Position numbers and translations under genes: made by a program. A stretch of 64,000 nt of DNA, from positions 303,331 through 367,330 of the forward strand of contig NQMI01000003.1 of assembly GCA_002270565.1 (NCBI GenBank). Reading direction: 5' to 3'. The first letter of the stretch is position 1. Each line of letters starts with the position of its first letter. Positions 57,001 through 64,000 of this stretch are shown here, in pieces. The notes under the pieces were generated by a model. That model was not told the origin of the DNA, ran no database searches, and was given only the letters and a program-made list of their open reading frames with translations. The DNA comes from Stenocarpella maydis (Eukaryota; Ascomycota; Sordariomycetes; Diaporthales; Diaporthaceae).

Positions 57001-58497
57001 CGTGAGCGCGCCGAACGGGCCGCGAAGCTCCGGCAGGCTGAGGAGGAGGATGCCCGCAGAGAAGCGGAGCGCCAGGCTCGACTTGAGCAGGAGATGGGAG
57101 TGTCAACTCCAAAGCCCGAGGGCAAGAAGGCCCCGCCAGCACCTCCCAGCAGGAAGGCTGCACCCAAGCAGGACGACAGTGCCGGGAAGCGGGCTGAGGA
57201 AGAGGCTGCTAGCAGAAAGGCTGAAGAGGAACGTCTTGAGCAGGAACGCCGGCAGGAGGAGAGAGAGAGGGAAGAGCTTGAGTATGTGCATCGCCGCCCC
57301 AATTGGAATATCTGAACTAACAAAAGCAGACAACAAGCAGCGGAACAAGAAGACGAACTTGCTCGGGAGAGGGCGGCTGCGGATGCCCGTCTCAAAGCTC
57401 TCGAGGAGCAAGTCCGCCAGGGCAAGCTCAAGAAGGACGAAGAGAAGCGCAAGAAGAAGGCTGCTCTCGCTGAGCAGAAGGAGAAGGAGGCCCAGCTGGC
57501 GGCAAGACGTGCCGAGATCGAGGCAGCCCGCAAGCGCGAAGAAGAACTTCAGCGCCAACTCCAGGCCATGGACGAGGACGACAGCTCCTCTGATGACGAT
57601 GAAAACCCTCAGCAGGTCACACCCCAAGCGTCGACTCCCACCGTAGCCAGCCAAGAGCTTGAGTCCAAGCCCACACCGCCTACTGCTGCTCCTGTGGTCA
57701 GCCCTCCCACGGACTCAGAGAGCCGCAACCCCTTCTTCAAGATGATGTCCCAGCCGTCAGACTCACCTGCGGCGTCTCCTGCCGCCCCGCCGCCTCCACC
57801 GCCGCCCCAGCCTGAGGCCCCATCCGCACCCGTGGAGTCTACTAACCCTTTCCACCGCATGACCCAGGAGGCCAAGTCTACCGCGCCTGCTGAGCCACCC
57901 AAGCCCTTTATTCGCACACGTGCCGATAGCGACGACTGGGGAAGCGACAACGACAAGGACGACGATGACTCGGATGATGATGACAGACCAGGTCAGGGTG
58001 CTGCAGCACTGGCCTCGATCCTTTTCGGCACCATGGGCCCTCCTCGGCCGTTGTCTGCCATGGATAACAAGTCTGGTACCTCCCCAGCCCAAAGCTCTCC
58101 GATCGCTCCGCCGCCTCCTCCGCCAGCTGCCCCCGAGCTGGCTCCGGAGACGAGCGACTCGCCCGCACCAGCCGCGCCGCCGCCGCCACCACCGCCGATG
58201 CCCGAGGTCGCAAGCCCCGAACCAAGCGGAGCCCCGCCTGCCCCTCCTCCACCTCCGCCCCCGATGCCAGCGGCAGGTGGTGCCCCGCCGCCACCTCCTG
58301 GCCCTCCGCCGCCGCCGATACCAGGCATGGCCCCTCCTCCTCCTCCACCACCACCAGCGGGTGGTGCTCCACCACCAGCTCCCTCAGGTGGGCGACCAGC
58401 TGGATTCTTGGGTGAGATTCAGGCTGGCAAGGCCCTGAGGAAGACCCAGACAAAGGACAAGAGTGCTGCGGCTGTTGCCGGACGTGTACTAGATTAG
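54010..58497 (+). CDS. pan1: Actin cytoskeleton-regulatory complex protein Pan1
   Basis: Endocytic scaffold that couples clathrin coat adaptors to Arp2/3-driven actin. Exons 54010-54725, 54786-57281, 57330-58497; introns of 60 and 48 nt (phase 2 both); 1459 aa. Q/P-rich N-terminus with repeated PQ-T-G-type motifs; EH1 at about 190-285, joined across intron 1 ([24 protein letters not shown]); more QQTGF/QPTG repeats; EH2 at about 447-545 ([23 protein letters not shown]); coiled coil at about 640-1075 rich in Glu/Arg/Ala; polyproline block; WH2-type actin-binding tail ([21 protein letters not shown]). Both EH domains keep the WTLAD calcium-loop pattern. The second intron is only 48 nt but preserves the coiled-coil frame. 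An in-frame open stretch follows the TAG stop (see 58498-58845). Confidence 0.95.
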
Positions 58498-58845
58498 AAG
58501 TGGGATTTGGCACCACCCAGCAGCCGGAAGAAGAACAAGAAGAAGGTGGCCTTCGAGAGCTCAGAATACAGCGAGGACAGGGGCGGTGGTGGGGTTGTTG
58601 AGGTTGAAGATTACCTTGACTGTGTTCGTGAGGCGAGGAGACTGTCTGGAGACAGCGAAGAGATTGTTGATGTTGGGAGATACCTGAGCTGTGTTGACGA
58701 TGCGGAAACCCCCGTCGACGGCACGTGCGAGGAAACCCAAGATGATGCTCAAGAAGAGAGACCATGCCTGTTGTCGGCAGGAGAAGCCCTCAGCACGGCC
58801 CTGCTCAGGTTCTGTGGCAAACATGGGATCGAGAGGCTGGGCTGA
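58498..58845 (+). other. In-frame open stretch after the Pan1 stop
   Basis: Directly after the Pan1 TAG (context TAG AAG TGG) the same frame stays open for 115 codons to a TGA at 58843. Its start is Lys-rich (PSSRKKNKKKVAF), followed by an acidic segment with two similar heptads (EDYLDCV and GRYLSCV). It has no ATG near its start. It may be 3'-UTR, a stop-readthrough extension, or a sequencing fault at the stop. Confidence 0.3.
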
Positions 58846-59496
58846 GAGGCGCAGGAATAGAGGGCGAATCAGGCAGTAGGAGGTAGCCAGACTGTCGTTT
58901 CTGCGTTTGATGTGTTTTTATTGTTGCCGTTGTGCTTGTTACCGCCGCCCCGCTAGTTGTGTGTATATAGCATCAATACATGAAGTCTATACAGATTAAC
59001 ATGACTCTGGCTCATGAAAGCCCACCGCGGCTCGTTATCTTTGGGTTGCGTGGAAACAATATGAATACCGGTGAAGGCATTCTATTCTACGTAATCTCCA
59101 CGATCCGCAGCTAACTGTGCACGTTTCTATTTCGCACAATTTCCACTGGGTTGACATCTGGAGGATGTGATACCACGCTGCAGTATCCTGACGAGGGTGA
59201 CTGGGGCTGGTAGGGAGTTGACGTGCAAAGCATTTGCACTGTCGTCCCAGGGCTGTGTGTCTTTTGAAGTCATCTCAGACCTGGGTTTTCGGTGCCAAAC
59301 TGGCGCCTTGCAGACTTGTGTAGTCGTAGCTGATAGATTGCGTGTCAATTGTGTCAAACTGGTTCCTCCTCCTAGTTTGATACGACGCCTTCCCCCACCC
59401 CCCAGCTGCTCAGCTTACTGTATGGCGCGCATGCAGGTGGAATTGCACGTGCTTATTTGTTGGGCCGGGGTTTTGCTGCCGGGTGATATCTGAATC

Positions 59497-59524
59497 TTTT
59501 TTTTTTTTTTTTAAAAAAAAAAAA
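59497..59524. repeat. T16-A12 palindromic homopolymer
   Basis: Sixteen Ts directly followed by twelve As; could fold as an AT hairpin or reflect an A-tailed insertion or assembly join. Confidence 0.85.
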
Positions 59525-59736
59525 GAATCCTTCCTTCTCCGTTTTCAGTCATGTAGTAGTAGTAAATAAAACTGTTTGGCGATCGACTCCTCGTTGGGTT
59601 TATAAATAGATGGTGGCGTGCGTGCGTGCACGCTCGCGTGTTGAACGATACCCCGCAGTCTGCCTGTTGGTCGGTTGTGAAATTTGATATGCAGCGCGGG
59701 TAAGCAGGAGAGGATCCATCGTCACTTTTGGCTTAT

Positions 59737-59755
59737 ATATATATATATATATATA
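59737..59755. repeat. (TA)n microsatellite
   Basis: Uninterrupted TA dinucleotide run in the Pan1 downstream region. Confidence 0.9.
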
Positions 59756-62700
59756 TTTCCTTTGCCAGGCGGGCAAAAAGGGGGTCCGATGAGGAATAGG
59801 CGGGTGCATATTGGATGATGATATCCAGGAAGCAGGTTAGCTACAGTAGCTTGTCCCAGTTCATCACGGGAGGTCATGGTCTTCCCATGACAGGCTATCT
59901 ATCTATCCTATTATCCCACAGGGGGGTAATCTAGAAAGAGAGATGTCGCCATGTCGTTCCCACACGTGGATTTTGGGTAAAGTGCTTGCATGGCCTGATT
60001 ATTGGCAACTGAACAGGGGGTGTTCCTGGATGTTGGCACGCTAGCAGGGATACGCCCTTGCCCTGGCGCCCGTCCCCGCTCGCGCCAAGAAAACGCGACG
60101 CGACTTCTGCGGCGCGACGCGCGACATCGTCTCAACCTTTGTCTGCGGGGTCCGACGTTACAGTTCTCCGGCAGTGGTCGGCAGCGAGGTCAGACGTGCG
60201 TGGTGAGGTGGTCGCATGGGCCTCTGAAACGATCCGGGACCCTCAGGGCCAGAGATCATGAGCTTTATCATGGCTGTACGGGGCCCGGAAAGCCGTCAGG
60301 TTGACGCGTCTCAGCCCCCAGGTTTAGAGTAAACATTGGGAATATCAGAGATGCGAGCTGGCCAATTGCGCCTTAAAGACGCTTCAGAGCCTACAAGAAG
60401 ATACCAAGACCGATTCGCTGGACTCGGAATCTGTCTTGTCTACACTAGATATCCGACGGTTCCCAGGCGCATTGGCCAGCCATTCAGGGCCTGAGATTGC
60501 GCGCCGACTCAGATGCTACCGCCGGGCAGTTTGTGCTACGCGAGAGTCAATTAAGATGAGGGTGCGGACTACTTCACCGCCCTGTCGGCATGAAACGGGC
60601 GGCGCACCCTGTGCTTTTTGTCACGGACGATGCAAACACTTTGGCGGATTGCAAGTCCGAAGGCCCGCAGCCACACTACACTATATTGCGTGCAGCGGGC
60701 GCAGTGACAATCAGAGTCGAAAGTTTTGGGCACGGATGCGACTGTGATAGCAGAATAAGACAAGGGACGGGCGGTGAATAAACCCGGGACATGTCGAGTC
60801 GAAAAGAGTGCGTGTGCGATGTGCGCTCTGATCGCCCCCAGTTTGCGGGACGGAGATGGGGGGGGGGGCGACAGGAAGTGTAGTTGATAATGCAACCACG
60901 CTGCCAAGATGACCCTCTCATCACCATTGGTTTGTGTTTCAAGTTGTCCTTTGGTCTACCGATGTTCGGTTGTACTGAATAGAACGGGGAACATCAGGAC
61001 ATCATGATTCCCATGTTGATAATATGGATCGCCTAATAGCCTGGCGACACCTCCCCCCTGCAAGTGTATTGTGAGGACTGCGTACAACAGAATTCCAGAA
61101 CCTTGGAATGTTTGGGCTTCGGCTGGTGGGTGCTCGGGCTTGATTCACAACGGCACAGCCGAGCGGGCGATCGTCGATCCGGTGGGTACCGAACAGAACG
61201 CTTGAGCGGGTGCAGGAGCTGGGGTTCGTTTTTAGCAGCTCGTGCTCCTGGCGCATGGACTCCCGAAGAATGACGACGGGAGGGATAAGAAAAGAAGAAG
61301 AACAAGGCCGAGGAAGAAAATGATCTGACCAGGAAGCAAGACTCGGATTCACCGCTCAGCCTGCCAGCGCATGAAGAACGACTAGGACAAATGGCCCGAG
61401 TTGGTCAGAAGCCATGGTCCGTCCATTGGGTGCTAGGCCAGAGGACAGCATTCTCGCAAATGCCGCCGGTACAACCAAGGCTAATAAGGCTAATACGGCT
61501 AGGTGGTTTAGCCAAGGTGGCGATGGGCAAGCACGCCTTGGGCCTCGGCCTCGGGGGGATCTGCGCAGGTCGGCAGGTCGGGCAGGTGTCAAGCATGGGA
61601 TTTGAATGAGGACCGACCTTGACAGATCTCAATCTGGCCCACGGCAAACGGCATGGGGCCATGATGCGGATTTGCGCACTCGTAAGCCGATCAGTCCTGC
61701 CAGTCCTGCCGGTCTGGAGGGGCCGGCCTTCACCGGGGGTGTCCCTGGGTGTCCTTGGTGGCCTGGACTTTTACACAGTAGACGACCAATATAATTATCC
61801 ACTGCTGGGCTCCCACGTGTGACTAAATATTCGCCCCTCGATGTGCTGGTACGAGAAAGCCCGAGAAGAGAAGATGGAAAGAGCCGTATATGGAAGACAA
61901 GAGAAGGAGAAAGAGTCAGAGGGGGGCGTCTTGGCAACAAAGCTATACCGTATCTACTATGTTTCAGGCCGGATGGCGGATGGATGGATGGGCTGGACCT
62001 GCGGCGGTCGGCAGAGAGTCGCATGGCTCGTGGGGTTGATGGTCGGGAAGAGTGACACGATGGGGGTCTCTCGGAAGTAACCTGACGGGCTGGCGGGCTG
62101 GCGGGCTGATGACGGGGCGAGCTTAGGAGAGGAAAGTCGTGGGTAAGGTGAAAGTGCTCGTCTAGCTCTCTACCGTGCTCTTTTCCCGCGGCCTAGCCGG
62201 CGATGATGGCGGGAGGAAGGCACTCGCGAGTCGTGATGGATGACGGATGGTTACATGGACGACTCTTTTTTTTGTCTTCCTCCGCCTTTCCTCGTTCTGC
62301 CAGGAAATTTGAACGGCAGCGATATGCAAGCACTTACGAGTTTAATTGTGCTCTGGAAGTCTGGGTCTCCCCTACCCATGACTCCTTCCCTCCTGCCCTC
62401 CTTGGCGGCCCCCCTCCCCCTTCATCGTATTGTCTAAGCGCTTGTACGACCACAGAGAAGAGCAGCAGCAGTAACGGCATCCTTTCTGGCAGGTTGCACA
62501 AAGAAAGGTGCAAGACCTCCAGGATACTTGCACCACTAGGCGCCTGCCCCCCGGTGAAGCGACTCAGGTTCCAGCAGACGAGCAGCAGCTGTTGTGAAGC
62601 GTAGTAAACTCGACTCGTCCTCGCCCTCGCCCTCGCCGCCTGTGGTTTGGTAACCGGCTGCGCTGTATTCATGCGCAGTGTCTTGGAGTTGCATGTGGCT

Positions 62701-64000
62701 GATGTCTCCGTCGTGTCTTCGTCTCTTCTGTTTCGTCACATCAATTGATTCGCCCACCCACACCAAAGCCCCGTCACGGACGGCACGCATTGTCGCGTCG
62801 CACTGTGGGTTCTCTCCAGCCAATCGTCGGTTGACGCATTGCAGCTTCCTTCCCCACCAGGCCAGGCCAGTGCCCTTGCACCCCTGCACCCTGCACTTGG
62901 TTTGCCTGGCCCTTGCCTGCTTGCACTTTCAGCGCTCTCAATCCATCCCGTCCATCAGCTCCTTCCCTGCTCACATCATCCGCCAGTCATCAAGCAACCC
63001 ATCTCGTCTGCTTGTCGCTGGTGTCATTTGTCCCTGCTTCATTCCCCCGACTGCGGGACCAGATTTGCAGCAAGGTGGATTTCAGCCTGCGCCTTGCTTC
63101 GACTGGACCGGCCTGGACTGGGCTGGTGGTCTGGTCAGATATCTCGACTTCTGCTGCCTGCTTTCGTCCGTCCCGCAGACAACTTTCCTCTCGACACACA
63201 CACGCCCCCGACACGTTTCTCACGACTCGACTGCTCCATTGGTTTTTGGATTACTCTCTGCTTGCTCCTAGCAAAGCATCGTGTGCAACCAGAGCGACGG
63301 CCGCTCAGACCACAGCCATAGAACACCTACCTACTCAGCCCCAGTAATCAACCAGTCAGTCCGTGGCCCCAGCAAAAACCTCGAGGCTCATTGCTCACTG
63401 CTCAGGCTGTGTGGACCTGTTGGAATGCATGTGCTGGCTGACAGTGGGTCCTCTTCTTGTAAGTACCTCCGTCCACTCTATGTATTCGACCGTGAATCGT
63501 CAGATTGTCCGTCCTGTCCCCCCAGTCTGCCCTGGTCGGCTTGTTCGCTCCACCAAAAGAAGGTTTCCCCATGCCCCCTTGTCATCTCTCGTCATCGGCC
63601 GTCAAGAGCAGAAGACAGACATACACACGGACATGCATACAGACAGACAGTCACTCAGTCATTGAGAAGGACAAGAGAGAGGGAGTTGAGAGATTATTGC
63701 CTGAGCCATCCCATACCCCCCATACTACATGATTTTCTTTCCCGCAGCCCAATGCACGTTTGCCCCAACTCTGACTTGTCCTCACCTCGCCTGCCTTGGC
63801 CTGACTCTCGAGTCTCGACTCGAGTCGAGTGCCTGATGACTCTCTTTTCTCGATGCTCCAGACCAAGATCCCAGTCCGTGCCCTCGTCAATCTCATCTGC
63901 CCGCATTGCATTGTCCCGTGCTCCCTCCCGTATCCATCTCCCTCCCCCTCCGCTCTCCCTGGTCCTTCCAAGCTTGGCTTCAAGGCAGGCCAGGTCTCCC

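Larger units (their letters stand above)
58846..64000. other. About 5.2 kb without a clear gene
   Basis: Contains a TATATA run (59737-59755), a T16A12 palindrome (59497-59524), a GGCTGGC tandem (about 62090-62110) and small frames on both strands without recognisable domains. From about 62830 to the end the plus strand is CT-rich with short frames and looks like the promoter/leader of a gene beginning beyond the window. Confidence 0.5.

Noticed and set aside
62678..63347. Overlapping plus-strand frames of 144-197 codons near the right edge
   Set aside because: Three overlapping frames are open in CT-rich leader-like sequence with no domain; more likely an untranslated region of a gene beyond the window.

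Overview
The window looks like a chromosome segment of a filamentous ascomycete (Pezizomycotina, probably a Sordariomycete). The evidence is intron-rich genes with short GT-AG introns (mostly 55-113 nt), long CT-rich leaders, polyQ/polyP-rich proteins, and typical filamentous-fungal families: a HET-domain protein, a DUF3176 membrane protein, a sphingolipid C9-methyltransferase and a C2H2 + fungal-specific transcription factor. It also holds one AT-rich, repeat-derived island. There is no bacterial operon structure, CRISPR array or confident tRNA/rRNA gene. Assembly Ns occur at 76-87, 23901 and 50689.

Layout from left to right: an unrecognised gene fragment beside an N gap (1-730); an SH3-WW-RasGEF (Cdc25-type) gene on the minus strand (2243-6279); about 11.6 kb without a supportable gene (6280-17890); a C2H2/fungal_trans transcription factor (17891-20571); a GH16 glucanase-like gene broken by a 359-bp perfect duplication, an AT-rich insert and an N (21997-24872); a GH64 beta-1,3-glucanase-like gene (27148-28675); a DUF3176 membrane protein gene with an apparent frameshift (31998-29826, minus); a decayed kinase-like gene (33471-34592); the PAK kinase Cla4 (38501-41106); Vps18/Pep3 (42117-45229); a mitochondrial Htd2-like hydroxyacyl-thioester dehydratase (47106-45731, minus); a sphingolipid C9-methyltransferase (48043-49817); a HET-domain protein (51394-53364); Pan1 (54010-58497); then about 5.5 kb without a clear gene.

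I rebuilt exons by joining reading frames at GT-AG sites with matching phase. The joined models give complete, family-typical proteins: RasGEF 1211 aa, C2H2 factor 810 aa, Cla4 824 aa, Vps18 963 aa, Htd2-like 408 aa, C9-methyltransferase 526 aa, Pan1 1459 aa. Several genes serve polarity, trafficking and membranes: Ras activation (RasGEF), Cdc42 output (Cla4), endocytic actin patches (Pan1), vacuolar fusion (Vps18), glucosylceramide maturation (C9-methyltransferase) and mitochondrial fatty-acid synthesis (Htd2). They are ordinary housekeeping or developmental genes placed side by side, not an evident cluster.

The most interesting signals are the duplicated and interrupted GH16 locus with an 18-nt microexon, C-run/A-run tracts inside two introns, a 115-codon in-frame open extension after the Pan1 stop, a poly-Thr/poly-Ala upstream ORF before Cla4, and recurrent CCTAGG palindromes confined to spacers. 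I found no convincing undescribed multi-gene system.
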